A stretch of DNA of 35,048 bases from Streptomyces sp. man185. GTDB taxonomy: Bacteria; Actinomycetota; Actinomycetes; Streptomycetales; Streptomycetaceae. Each line of letters begins with the position of its first letter. Position 1 is the first letter of the stretch. The stretch is from assembly GCA_002551355.1 (NCBI GenBank), contig NTHE01000075.1:1-35048 (forward strand), in the 5' to 3' direction. The notes under the pieces are model-generated. The model did not search any database, was not told the origin of the DNA, and worked only from the letters and a program-made list of their open reading frames with translations. Shown here one piece after another: positions 17,118 to 24,857 of this stretch. Made by a program: the position numbers and the translations under genes.

Positions 17118-17165
17118 GCACGGACAGAACGACTGAGCACGGACAGAACGACTGAGCACGCACAG
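17111..17165. repeat. 19-bp tandem repeat, about 2.9 copies, spanning the sixA stop
   Basis: The unit CGACTGAGCACGGACAGAA occurs at 17111-17129 and 17130-17148 exactly, then 17149-17165 with one G-to-C change and two bases missing at the end. The first copy contains the SixA stop codon, so the duplication expanded outside the coding sequence. Looks like slippage or recent duplication. Confidence 0.95.
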
Positions 17166-17198
17166 GGCCCCGACACCGTGGAGGTATCGGGGCCCTGT
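17162..17198. terminator. bidirectional hairpin between sixA and serB
   Basis: Arms 17162-17173 and 17187-17198 are perfect reverse complements (12 bp); pairing continues inward for three bases after one mismatch. It lies between convergent stops and has no U tract. Confidence 0.78.
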
Positions 17199-17211
17199 CA
17201 CGTGAGCGGGT

Positions 17212-18498
17212 TCAGTCGACGAGACCGTCCGCCGCCTCGACCTCTTCACGGGTGATGCCGAGCAGATAGAGCACGGTGTCCAGGAACGGCACGTTCACCG
17301 CGGTGTGCGCCGCCTCGCGGACCATCGGCTTGGCGTTGAACGCGACGCCGAGTCCGGCGGTGTTGAGCATGTCGAGATCGTTCGCCCCGTCCCCGATCGC
17401 CACCGTCTGGGCCAACGGCACCCCCGCCTGCTCGGCGAAGCTCCGCAGCAGCCGGGCCTTGCCCGCCCGGTCCACCACCTCGCCGACGACCCGGCCGGTG
17501 AGCTTGCCGTCCACCACCTCCAGGGTGTTGGCCGAGGCGAAGTCGAGGCCGAGCCGCTCCTTCAGGTCGTCCGTGACCTGGGTGAAGCCGCCGGAGACGA
17601 CGCCGACCTGGTAGCCGAGCCGCTTCAGCGTACGGATCAGGGTGCGGGCGCCGGGGGTGAGCCGTACCTCGGTACGGACCTTGTCCACCACCGAGGCGTC
17701 CAGACCGGCCAGCAGTGCGACCCGGGCGTGCAGCGACTGCTCGAAGTCCAGCTCGCCGCGCATCGCCTGCTCGGTCACCTCGGCGACCCGGTCCTCGCAG
17801 CCCGCGTGCGCCGCGAAGAGCTCGATCACCTCGTCCTGGATCAGCGTGGAGTCGACGTCCATGACCACCAGCCGCTGGGCCCGCCGGCTCAGCCCGGCCG
17901 AGACCACCGCGACATCCACGCCGATCTCCGCGGCCTCGGTCGCCAGCGCGGTCCGCAGCTCCGCCGTCCCGGTCCCCGACACCGCGAACTCGACGGCGGT
18001 GACCGGGTACTTCGCCAGCCGGAAGATACGGTCGATGTTCCCGCCGGTCGAGGTGATGGAGGCCGCTATGGCGGCGGTCGACTCCGCGGTGAGCGGATGC
18101 CCCAGCACCGTCACATGGGAACGGCCGGTACCACGGGGCCGGTTGTCGCCGATGCCCGAGATGATCTCGGCCTGCAGCTTCAGGGAGTCGGCCCAGCTGT
18201 GCACGGTCGCCCGCAGATCGCCCTCGGTGGTTCCGCCCGCCGTGGGCGCGGTGACCAGGGCGCACAGCACGATGCGGCCACGGGTGACGACCTGCTCGAT
18301 GTCCACGACGTCGACCGCGTACGCGGCGAGGGTGTCGAAGAGCCCGGCGGTGATGCCGGGACGGTCCTTGCCGAAGATCTTGACGAGCAGGGTGGGTGCG
18401 TCGCTGACCGGAGGGGGCCCGTCGCCGATCCCGTCGACGCGACGGTGCTCAGGGGGCTCAGGAGATGAGAGGGGCTGAGGTGGCTGAGATGCGCTCAT
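17212..18498 (-). CDS. serB: phosphoserine phosphatase SerB with N-terminal ACT domains
   Basis: A 428-residue protein. After a Pro/Ser-rich start come two ACT-like regions (about 36-110 and 127-200), then the HAD phosphatase domain. The nucleophile motif is DVDST (Asp214, Asp216), motif II is VVSGGF, and motif III/IV is GDGANDLDML. It hydrolyses O-phospho-L-serine in the last step of serine synthesis; the ACT part suggests control by serine or another amino acid, as known for mycobacterial SerB2. GGGAG precedes the ATG on the mRNA. A possible short upstream frame overlaps the start by 4 bp (see 18499-18898). Confidence 0.95.
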   Translation of the reverse strand: MSASQPPQPLSSPEPPEHRRVDGIGDGPPPVSDAPTLLVKIFGKDRPGITAGLFDTLAAYAVDVVDIEQVVTRGRIVLCALVTAPTAGGTTEGDLRATVHSWADSLKLQAEIISGIGDNRPRGTGRSHVTVLGHPLTAESTAAIAASITSTGGNIDRIFRLAKYPVTAVEFAVSGTGTAELRTALATEAAEIGVDVAVVSAGLSRRAQRLVVMDVDSTLIQDEVIELFAAHAGCEDRVAEVTEQAMRGELDFEQSLHARVALLAGLDASVVDKVRTEVRLTPGARTLIRTLKRLGYQVGVVSGGFTQVTDDLKERLGLDFASANTLEVVDGKLTGRVVGEVVDRAGKARLLRSFAEQAGVPLAQTVAIGDGANDLDMLNTAGLGVAFNAKPMVREAAHTAVNVPFLDTVLYLLGITREEVEAADGLVD

Positions 18499-18898
18499 GG
18501 TGCTCCCACCGTATCGGTCCCGCCGCCCCCTCCGGCCGCGCGTCCCGAGTGCCGGACGGGAACCGCCGACCGTCCCTGCCCCCGGGCCGGAACTCCCGTC
18601 CCCGGGGGCAGCGAGAAGCCACAGATCTGGCCGGTACGGGTCTTGTGCTCGGAGGCGCTGGCTGCCTCGTATCCGCCGTTATGCTCCCACTGAACGCTCT
18701 CCGGGCGATAACCAGCGCTTCGCCCTGACTTCTCCTGCCCCGCTCCCGTTTCGCCCCCCGGTATCGGGGTGTTCGCGCAGGTCTCCCCGCGCTCTTCACC
18801 CGCCCGACTTTCGGATCGGGGACTGGTCCTGGAATAGTTCCCCACGATGTTCAGCATCCCTAGACTCCCTGCGACGGGGGTAACACGGGGGACAACTA
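18499..18898. other. 400-bp structured divergent intergenic region
   Basis: It lies between serB (minus) and the FHA-ABC gene (plus). It holds a perfect 10-bp hairpin (18577-18586 with 18601-18610, 14-base loop) and a distant GCGCTGG/CCAGCGC pair (18655-18661 and 18712-18718). A minus-strand frame ending at 18495 overlaps the serB ATG as ATGA and reads a balanced stretch with WEHNGGYEAASASEHK and RTGQICGFSLPPGTG, which could be a short coupled protein; its start cannot be fixed. For the plus-strand gene TAGACT (18861-18866) is a weak -10 candidate. Confidence 0.5.
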
Positions 18899-21505
18899 GT
18901 GGGGCGCGGAGTGCCGGAACTCGTACTGGAATTGAATGGCAGCACCTGGACGCTCGATCCGTCCAGGTCGTACACCCTCGGACGTGATCCGCAGGGCGAC
19001 CTGACGGTCGACGACGCCAGAGTGTCGTGGCGGCATGCCACGATCAGCTGGAACGGCCGCAGTTGGTCCATCGAGGACCACGGCAGCACCAACGGCACCT
19101 ATGTGCAGGGCCGACGGATCCAACAGGTGGAAATCGGCCCCGGCTCGGTGCTGCACCTGGGCAACGCCACCGACGGTCCCCGGGTGAGCCTCAGCCCCAC
19201 CGCGGGCGCCGGGGCTGCCGGCGGTCAGGCGGTCGACGCCCACCAGGCTCCCCAGCAGCAGCCCCAGGGTGCCGGCGCGGGCTGGCAGGGACAGCACGCG
19301 CCCGCGCAGCACCAGGCCCCCCATCAGCAGCAGGCCTGGCAGCAGCCTCAGTCGCAGCCCGCGCAGCCGCAGGCCGGGCACCAGCAGGCGCCTCAGCAGC
19401 AGCCTCCTCACCACAAGGTGCCGCACCAGCAGAACCCCGGGCACCACGGCGGATCCGGACAGGGCGGCGCCGCGGGGGCGCCGCCGGTCTACGGCGACCG
19501 CAGCCCCACCACGTTCCACCAGCTGGCCCTCGGCCGGGTCATGCGCATCGGTCGTGCGCTGGAGAACGAGCTGGTCGTCTCCGACCTCCAGGTCTCCCGC
19601 AACCACGCCGAGTTCCACGCGACGCCCGACGGCCGCTTCGAGATCCGCGACCTCGGCTCGCACAACGGCACGTATGTCAACGGCCAGCCGCTGCACAAGT
19701 CCGGCTCGGCGCTCATCGGCCCGAACGACATCGTCGGCGTCGGCCACTCGACGTTCCGGCTGGTCGGGGACCGGCTGGAAGAGTTCGTCGACACCGGTGA
19801 GGTCTCCTTCTCCGCCCGCCACCTCACGGTGACGGTCGACGGCGGCAAGCAGATCCTCAAGGACGTCTCCTTCGGCGTCCCCGAGAAGTCGCTGATCGCG
19901 GTCATCGGCCCGTCCGGCTCCGGAAAGTCCACCCTGCTCAAGGCGCTCACCGGCTACCGGCCCGCCAACCAGGGTGACGTCCTCTACGACAACCGAAACC
20001 TGTACAAGCAGTTCGCCGAGCTGCGCCAGCGCATCGGTCTGGTCCCGCAGGACGACATCCTGCACAAGGAACTGACCGTCACCAAGGCCCTGAAGTACGC
20101 GGCCAAGCTCCGCTTCCCCGCGGACACCACCGAGGCCGAGCGCCAGTCCCGGATCACCGAGGTCCTCGCCGAGCTCAAGCTCGACATCCACAAGGACAAG
20201 AAGATCACCTCGCTCTCCGGCGGCCAGCGCAAGCGCGTCTCGGTCGCCCTGGAGCTGCTCACCAAGCCTTCGCTGATCTTCCTGGACGAGCCGACCTCCG
20301 GCCTCGACCCGGGCATGGACCGCGATGTCATGCAGCTGCTGCGCGGCCTCGCCGACGACGGCCGCACGGTGCTCGTGGTCACGCACTCGGTCGCCGAGCT
20401 GGCGATCTGCGACAAGCTCCTCGTGATGGCCCCCGGCGGTTCCGTCGCCTACTTCGGTCCGCCGGAGGAAGCGCTGAACTTCTTCGGCTACACCAGCTGG
20501 GCCGATGTCTTCTCGGCCTTCGAGAACTACCGCGACTACGACTGGGCGGGCCGCTGGCGCGGTTCGCAGCACTACCAGATGTACGCCGCCGACATCGACG
20601 CGGTCGCGGCCCAGCCGGTCAACATGCCGCCCCCGCAGCAGATGCGCCCGCCGAAGCCACAGGGCTGGATGGCACAGCTGTGGACGCTGATCCGGAGATA
20701 TTCCTCCGTCATCGCGTCCGACAAGGGCTTCATGGGCCTGATGCTGATCCTGCCCGCCGTGCTGGGCGTGGTCAGCGTGGTCATCCCGGCGGAGTTCGGT
20801 CTCGCGGAGCCCGACCCGCCGTCCCGGTTCAACGGCAAGGCCGGGACGATCATGCTGATCCTGGCGGTCGGCATGTGCTTCTCGGGCGCGGCCAACTCCG
20901 TACGAGAGCTGATCAAGGAACGGGTCATCTACGAACGGGAGCGGGCCACCGGCCTGTCCCGCTCCGCGTACCTGATGTCCAAGGTGATCGTCCTCGGCGT
21001 GATCACCGCCTTCCAGGGCGTGATCATCTGCGGCATCGGCTTCGCCACCCGCGATCTGCCGGCGGAGGGCCTGATCATGCCCCCGGCCGTCGAGATCTGC
21101 CTTTCGATCATCGCGCTGGGCTTCACCTCGATGATGTTCGGCCTGGTCATCTCCTCGCTGGTGAAGACCGCCGAGAAGACGATGCCGCTGCTGGTCATGT
21201 TCGCGATCATCCAGGTCGTCTTCACCGGCGTGCTCTTCCAGGTCTACGGATCGCCCGGCCTGGAGCAGTTCGCCTGGCTGATGCCGTCCCGCTGGGCGAT
21301 GGCCGCGGCCGGCACCACGCTGGACCTGGCCCACCTGATGCCTCCGTGGGACCCGAAGAACCCCACCGACCTCGATCCGCTGTGGGAGCACACGGCGAGC
21401 CAGTGGGGCATCAACATCACCGTCCTGCTCGCGCTCGGCGTGATCTGCGGCGTCGCGGTCGCGCGCCTGCTGCGCCGCCACGAGCCCGAGGTCATGCGCA
21501 AGTAG
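18899..21505 (+). CDS. FHA-FHA-ABC ATPase-permease fusion exporter (Rv1747-like)
   Basis: An 868-residue fusion. FHA domain 1 spans about 5-95 (GRD at 28-30, HGSTNGTYV at 61-69). A Gln/His/Pro-rich linker covers 100-200. FHA domain 2 spans about 203-295 (IGRALENELVV, VSRNHAEF, GSHNGTYVNG). The ABC ATPase has Walker A GPSGSGKST (337-345), signature LSGGQ (439-443), Walker B LIFLDEP (459-465) and the switch His496. A six-helix ABC2 permease spans about 605-860. The order equals that of mycobacterial Rv1747, an exporter controlled by Ser/Thr kinase phosphorylation through its FHA domains. The GTG at 18899 follows a G-rich stretch; GTG 18911 is an alternative start. Export substrate unknown. Confidence 0.93.
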   Translation: MGRGVPELVLELNGSTWTLDPSRSYTLGRDPQGDLTVDDARVSWRHATISWNGRSWSIEDHGSTNGTYVQGRRIQQVEIGPGSVLHLGNATDGPRVSLSPTAGAGAAGGQAVDAHQAPQQQPQGAGAGWQGQHAPAQHQAPHQQQAWQQPQSQPAQPQAGHQQAPQQQPPHHKVPHQQNPGHHGGSGQGGAAGAPPVYGDRSPTTFHQLALGRVMRIGRALENELVVSDLQVSRNHAEFHATPDGRFEIRDLGSHNGTYVNGQPLHKSGSALIGPNDIVGVGHSTFRLVGDRLEEFVDTGEVSFSARHLTVTVDGGKQILKDVSFGVPEKSLIAVIGPSGSGKSTLLKALTGYRPANQGDVLYDNRNLYKQFAELRQRIGLVPQDDILHKELTVTKALKYAAKLRFPADTTEAERQSRITEVLAELKLDIHKDKKITSLSGGQRKRVSVALELLTKPSLIFLDEPTSGLDPGMDRDVMQLLRGLADDGRTVLVVTHSVAELAICDKLLVMAPGGSVAYFGPPEEALNFFGYTSWADVFSAFENYRDYDWAGRWRGSQHYQMYAADIDAVAAQPVNMPPPQQMRPPKPQGWMAQLWTLIRRYSSVIASDKGFMGLMLILPAVLGVVSVVIPAEFGLAEPDPPSRFNGKAGTIMLILAVGMCFSGAANSVRELIKERVIYERERATGLSRSAYLMSKVIVLGVITAFQGVIICGIGFATRDLPAEGLIMPPAVEICLSIIALGFTSMMFGLVISSLVKTAEKTMPLLVMFAIIQVVFTGVLFQVYGSPGLEQFAWLMPSRWAMAAAGTTLDLAHLMPPWDPKNPTDLDPLWEHTASQWGINITVLLALGVICGVAVARLLRRHEPEVMRK

Positions 21506-21514
21506 CTTCCCGCG

Positions 21515-21580
21515 CAGCCACAGGACGAGGCCGAGGCCGGCACCCCGCGGGGTGCCGGCCTCGGCCTCGTCCTGTGGCTG
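21515..21580. terminator. 33-bp perfect palindrome, bidirectional terminator
   Basis: Arms 21515-21547 and 21548-21580 are exact reverse complements with no intervening bases; the tip would be a cgcg loop. It lies between the convergent FHA-ABC and SLT-domain genes. No U tract. It is the longest inverted repeat in the window. Confidence 0.9.
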
Positions 21581-21592
21581 GCTTCAGCCGGC

Positions 21593-22369
21593 TCAGTACG
21601 CGCTGTCCACGTTGTCCATGGAGCCGTAGCGGTCGGCCGCGTAGTTGCAGGCGGCGACGATGTTGGCGACCGGGTCGTACAGGTCCTTCTTGGTGCCCGC
21701 CACGTGGTAGCGGTCGAAGGTCGGCTGGATCACCTGGAGCAGGCCCTTGGACGGGATGCCGTTCTGGGCGTTGATGTCCCAGTTGTTGATGGCCCAGCGG
21801 TTGCCGCTGGACTCCCGGATGATGTTCCGGTGGATCCCGTCGTAGGAGCCGGGGATGCCTTCCTTCTTCATGATCGACATGGCCTCGCGGATCCAGCCGT
21901 CCAGGTTGTTGGCGTAGACGGGCTTGCGCGGGGTGGAGCGGTTGGCCTTCTCGGACGCGCGCTTCTTCGCGTCCGCCTTGGCCTTGGCGGCCTTCTCGGC
22001 CTTGTCCTTCGCCTCGTCGGCTGCCTTGGCCTTCGCCTCGGACGCGGCCTTCGCCTTGGCGGCCTTGGCCTTGGTCTCGGCTGCGGCCTTCGCCTTGGCG
22101 GCGTCGGCGGCCTTCACGAGCTTCTCGGCGGTGGAGTGCTGCTCGATCATGCTGTTCTGCACGGTCTTGGCCTGTGCGGACCCCGCGGCGTTGGTGAAGG
22201 CCACGGGAGCGGCGGCGGCTGCCGCCTGCGGGGCAATCTCGGCATCGGCGTTCGACGGGACGAGCGAGAAGGTCAGGGCGGCAACGCCCAGGGCCGACAC
22301 ACCGGCCACGGAGATCTTCTGGACCTTGTTCAGACGACGGAGACGACGGGGAATGCGAGTCGCAGACAT
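21593..22369 (-). CDS. secreted transglycosylase SLT-domain protein
   Basis: A 258-residue exported protein. Residues 1-44 are an export signal (RRLRRLNKVQKISVAGVSAL then NADAE). Residues about 82-142 are an Ala/Lys/Glu-rich coiled coil built of short AKAKAAxE repeats. The C-terminal SLT domain (about 155-258) has the probable catalytic Glu186 in NIIRESSGN and the GIPSKGLLQVIQPTFDRYHV core. Expected role: cleavage of peptidoglycan glycan strands during growth or sporulation. The Lys/Ala helix may bind the wall polymer. A promoter-like pair and about 80 bases of leader lie upstream. Confidence 0.88.
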   Translation of the reverse strand: MSATRIPRRLRRLNKVQKISVAGVSALGVAALTFSLVPSNADAEIAPQAAAAAAPVAFTNAAGSAQAKTVQNSMIEQHSTAEKLVKAADAAKAKAAAETKAKAAKAKAASEAKAKAADEAKDKAEKAAKAKADAKKRASEKANRSTPRKPVYANNLDGWIREAMSIMKKEGIPGSYDGIHRNIIRESSGNRWAINNWDINAQNGIPSKGLLQVIQPTFDRYHVAGTKKDLYDPVANIVAACNYAADRYGSMDNVDSAY

Positions 22370-22457
22370 GTAGGGCTACCTCTTCGAATGCTCAGGTGTC
22401 CTCACGGAGGACGAGACCGGAGGCGGTGATGCGCACCTCCGTCGGGGACGAGAGCAA

Positions 22458-22486
22458 TTCTTAGCGGCAGCAAAATCGTGTGGCAA
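22458..22486 (-). promoter_or_regulatory. candidate promoter of the SLT-domain gene
   Basis: On the minus strand TTGCCA (22486-22481) is followed after 17 bases by TAAGAA (22463-22458). The predicted leader of about 80 bases includes a small hairpin (22398-22403 with 22407-22412). I looked for a c-di-AMP (ydaO) riboswitch and did not recognise one. Confidence 0.45.
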
Positions 22487-22513
22487 AGGTGTGACGTACG
22501 AAGGCGGGTAGTG

Positions 22514-22529
22514 GAACAGGGTCCTGTTC
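22514..22529. promoter_or_regulatory. palindrome GAACAGG-gt-CCTGTTC, operator candidate
   Basis: Perfect 7-2-7 inverted repeat, about 30 bases upstream of the SLT gene -35 element. The GAAC to GTTC spacing (8 bases) does not match the actinobacterial LexA box (4 bases), so the cognate regulator is unknown. Confidence 0.4.
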
Positions 22530-22641
22530 GCCCGAAATGACCCCGGTCCATGCCTGCTCAAATCGCCCGTATATACCCACTAGGTGCGTTCGTAAGTGAC
22601 GTAGGCCCTATGCCTGGGCTCACATCGGCGAGGTAACAGCC

Positions 22642-23829
22642 TCACCACTCGTTGCTGAAGCAATCCGGAGCGTTACCTTCCTCATTCGGCAGGATGAGGT
22701 GGACGTCCCCGAACTCATGCCAGAGGTACCGCTCCTGGAGCGCCGCCTCGTACCCGCGGCGCAGCGCCTCGCGCCCCGCCACCGCCTCCAGCATCAGCAG
22801 ATGCGAGGCCTGGGGCTCGTGCAGCCCGGTCAGCAGCCCGTCCACCACCCGCACGCCCCGCCGTGGCGTCACCACCAGGTCCGTCCACCCCTCGACCGGC
22901 CGGACCACCCCGTCCGCCCCCGCCGCCGACTCCAGCGCCCGCACGGCCGTCGTCCCCACCGCGATCACCCGCCCGCCCGCGGTACGGTCCGGGCCCCGCG
23001 CCGCCCGTACGGCGTTCACCAGCCACGCCGTCGCCGCCGGTACCGCGAACCGCTCCGGGTACGGCGGCTCGTGCGCCTCCGCCGACGCCACCCCCGTATG
23101 CAGGGACAGCGGAGCGAACAGCACTCCCCGGCGCACCAGCTCCGCCACCAGCGCGACCGTGAAGGGCCGCGCGGCACTCGGCATCTCCGCCGAACCGCTG
23201 CCGTCCGCGGAGGGCACCGCGAACACCGTCCGGTACGAGGCCAGCGGCTGATCCCGATCCGTGTACCCGTAGCGGATGGGCCGCCCGTACCGCCGCAACA
23301 GCTCCGGCACCGGCTCCGGGACCCGTGCCCACCACAGCCGGGCACCGGTCGCGGGCCCCAGCGGCTCCTCCAGCACCAGGGCCCGCCCGCCCGGCAGTCG
23401 CACCACCGCCCCCGCCGGGCCACCGGGCCGCGGCCCGGTGACCCCCGCCCCTGCGGGGGCCCGCAGCTCCACCGCCCACCGCCCGTCCGCACCCCGCGTC
23501 GAGAAGTGCACCACGACCCGCTCCCCGCCCATCCGCCCGTTCACCGCGGCGGGCAACGTCATGGACGTGTTCACCACCAGCACGTCCCCGGCCCGCAGCT
23601 GCCCGGGCAGCTCCCGGAACGCATGGTGCGCGACAGCCCGCCCCCGCGACACGAGCAGCCGTACGTCGTCACGCCCCGCACCCCGCTGCTCGGCCGGCAC
23701 CCGCGCCGACAGGGCATCCGGCACCCGCAACGCCTCCAGGGCCGTGAAGCCTTCGGCCGCTGTCGCTGTGGCTGCCGCTCCCTCTCCCGCCCCGCCCGAC
23801 CCCGGAGTGGAGAGGGCGGTGTCGGCCAC
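22642..23829 (-). CDS. queA: S-adenosylmethionine:tRNA ribosyltransferase-isomerase QueA
   Basis: A protein of about 395 residues, longer than the usual 340-360 because of an Ala/Gly-rich N-terminal extension. Core motifs are VLVVNTSMTLPAAVNGR, PIRYGYTDRDQPLASYRTVF, RPFTVALVAELVRRGV, SLHTGVAS and VIAVGTTAVRALESA, and the end DVHLILPNEEGN is somewhat diverged. QueA adds the epoxycyclopentanediol ring to preQ1-modified tRNA. The GTG at 23829 has GGGAG seven bases upstream; an alternative GTG at 23892 would overlap the SDR stop as GTGA. No tgt, queG or preQ1 genes are in the window. Confidence 0.88.
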   Translation of the reverse strand: MADTALSTPGSGGAGEGAAATATAAEGFTALEALRVPDALSARVPAEQRGAGRDDVRLLVSRGRAVAHHAFRELPGQLRAGDVLVVNTSMTLPAAVNGRMGGERVVVHFSTRGADGRWAVELRAPAGAGVTGPRPGGPAGAVVRLPGGRALVLEEPLGPATGARLWWARVPEPVPELLRRYGRPIRYGYTDRDQPLASYRTVFAVPSADGSGSAEMPSAARPFTVALVAELVRRGVLFAPLSLHTGVASAEAHEPPYPERFAVPAATAWLVNAVRAARGPDRTAGGRVIAVGTTAVRALESAAGADGVVRPVEGWTDLVVTPRRGVRVVDGLLTGLHEPQASHLLMLEAVAGREALRRGYEAALQERYLWHEFGDVHLILPNEEGNAPDCFSNEW

Positions 23830-23888
23830 GCGCCGCTCCCGCGCCGCTCCATCCGTCCCCACCCCGCCCGCGCCCCGTCCCCGCGCGA

Positions 23889-24614
23889 TCACCGGGGACC
23901 CCCGCCCTGCCCCGCCGGCCCCTCCAGCAGGGCCGGAGCGGCGTACCGTCCGCCGGCCGGCCGCTCCCGCACCAGCCGCAGGAACGCGGGCGCCACGCTC
24001 TCCGGGGTCGGCCGGGCCTCGTCCGCGTCCTCCGGGACCGCGGCGGCGTACAGATCCGTCGCCATGTCGCCGGGGTCGACGGCCCACACCCGCAGCCCCG
24101 GCTCCTCCTCGCCCAGCACCGCCGCCAGCTGGTCCAGCGCCGCCTTCGACGCCCCGTAACCGCCCCACGTCGGGTACGGCTCCGCAGCCGCGTCCGAGCT
24201 GACCACCACCACCGCCCCCGCCTCCGAGGCCCGCAGCGACGGCAACGCCTCCTGCACGAGACCGAGCGCCCCCACCACATTGGTCTCCAGCGCCCGCCGC
24301 AACCCGTCCAACGGCAGCTCGTCCAGCCGGACCAGCGGTTCCGCGCCCAGCGCGCTCGCGTTGCTCACCAACAGATCGAGACCGCCCAGCACCCCGGCGG
24401 CCGCCACCAGATCCGCCCGGTGCCCCGCGTCCGTGACGTCGCCCGGCACCGCCACCACCCGTGTCCCGTACCGCCCGCGCAGCTCCCGCGCCGTCTCCTC
24501 CAGCACCCCGGCGGTCCGGGCGTTCAGCACCAGGTCCCAGCCCTCCCCGGCCAGCGCCCCCGCCAGCGCCCGTCCCAGCCCTTTCGAACCACCCGTGATC
24601 ATCGCGACCGGCAT
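23889..24614 (-). CDS. SDR family NAD(P)-dependent oxidoreductase
   Basis: A 241-residue classical short-chain dehydrogenase: GGSKGLGRAL (8-17) for NAD(P) binding, SNASA, catalytic Ser in VVVSSDAA, and YGASK with Tyr and Lys. WAVDPGDMATDL follows the active site. The substrate is not predictable. It is the first gene of a two-gene unit with queA, whose start lies at or just after this stop, so the two are likely co-transcribed. It diverges from the histidine-kinase gene. AAGGGG lies upstream of the ATG. Confidence 0.88.
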   Translation of the reverse strand: MPVAMITGGSKGLGRALAGALAGEGWDLVLNARTAGVLEETARELRGRYGTRVVAVPGDVTDAGHRADLVAAAGVLGGLDLLVSNASALGAEPLVRLDELPLDGLRRALETNVVGALGLVQEALPSLRASEAGAVVVVSSDAAAEPYPTWGGYGASKAALDQLAAVLGEEEPGLRVWAVDPGDMATDLYAAAVPEDADEARPTPESVAPAFLRLVRERPAGGRYAAPALLEGPAGQGGGPR

Positions 24615-24731
24615 GGTGACCGTCCCCTTCGTACCCTCGGCGTCCGCCGGGAGGCCCCGGCGATCTCACCGTAGGAAGCCCCCGCCGCACCGCGCCTCGC
24701 CCGGGAGCCGCACCCGTACCCGGCACTTCGG

Positions 24732-24795
24732 CGTAGGTCCCGAGCAGTCCTACGACCTACGGCCGACGAGCCCCGCCGCCCGGACCTAGGACCTC
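24732..24795. promoter_or_regulatory. cluster of GACCTA/TAGGTC motifs between SDR and kinase genes
   Basis: CGTAGGTC (24732-24739) and GACCTACG (24754-24761) form an 8-bp inverted repeat with a 14-base spacer; further GACCTA/GACCT copies follow between 24782 and 24795. The arrangement resembles repeated half-sites for a NarL/LuxR-type regulator, such as the one encoded downstream. Function is inferred. Confidence 0.4.
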
Positions 24796-24845
24796 GCAGG
24801 CCGTGCACCGACCCGCGCCCGATACGGCCGCCCCGCCCCCGCCGG

Positions 24846-24851
24846 TACGGT
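24846..24851 (+). promoter_or_regulatory. -10 box of a probable leaderless kinase transcript
   Basis: TACGGT lies exactly six bases before the ATG at 24858, and no Shine-Dalgarno precedes the ATG. This spacing is expected when transcription starts at the start codon. No good -35 is visible. Confidence 0.45.
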
Positions 24852-24857
24852 GATCCC

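Noticed and set aside
22370..22500. c-di-AMP (ydaO) riboswitch upstream of the SLT-domain gene
   Set aside because: Such riboswitches precede wall-hydrolase genes in actinobacteria, but I could not find the conserved core and the leader is only about 80 bases.
22642..24726. Single 694-residue SDR-QueA fusion
   Set aside because: The upstream two thirds of this frame are out of frame with the real SDR gene at 23889-24614; two separate coupled genes explain the sequence.
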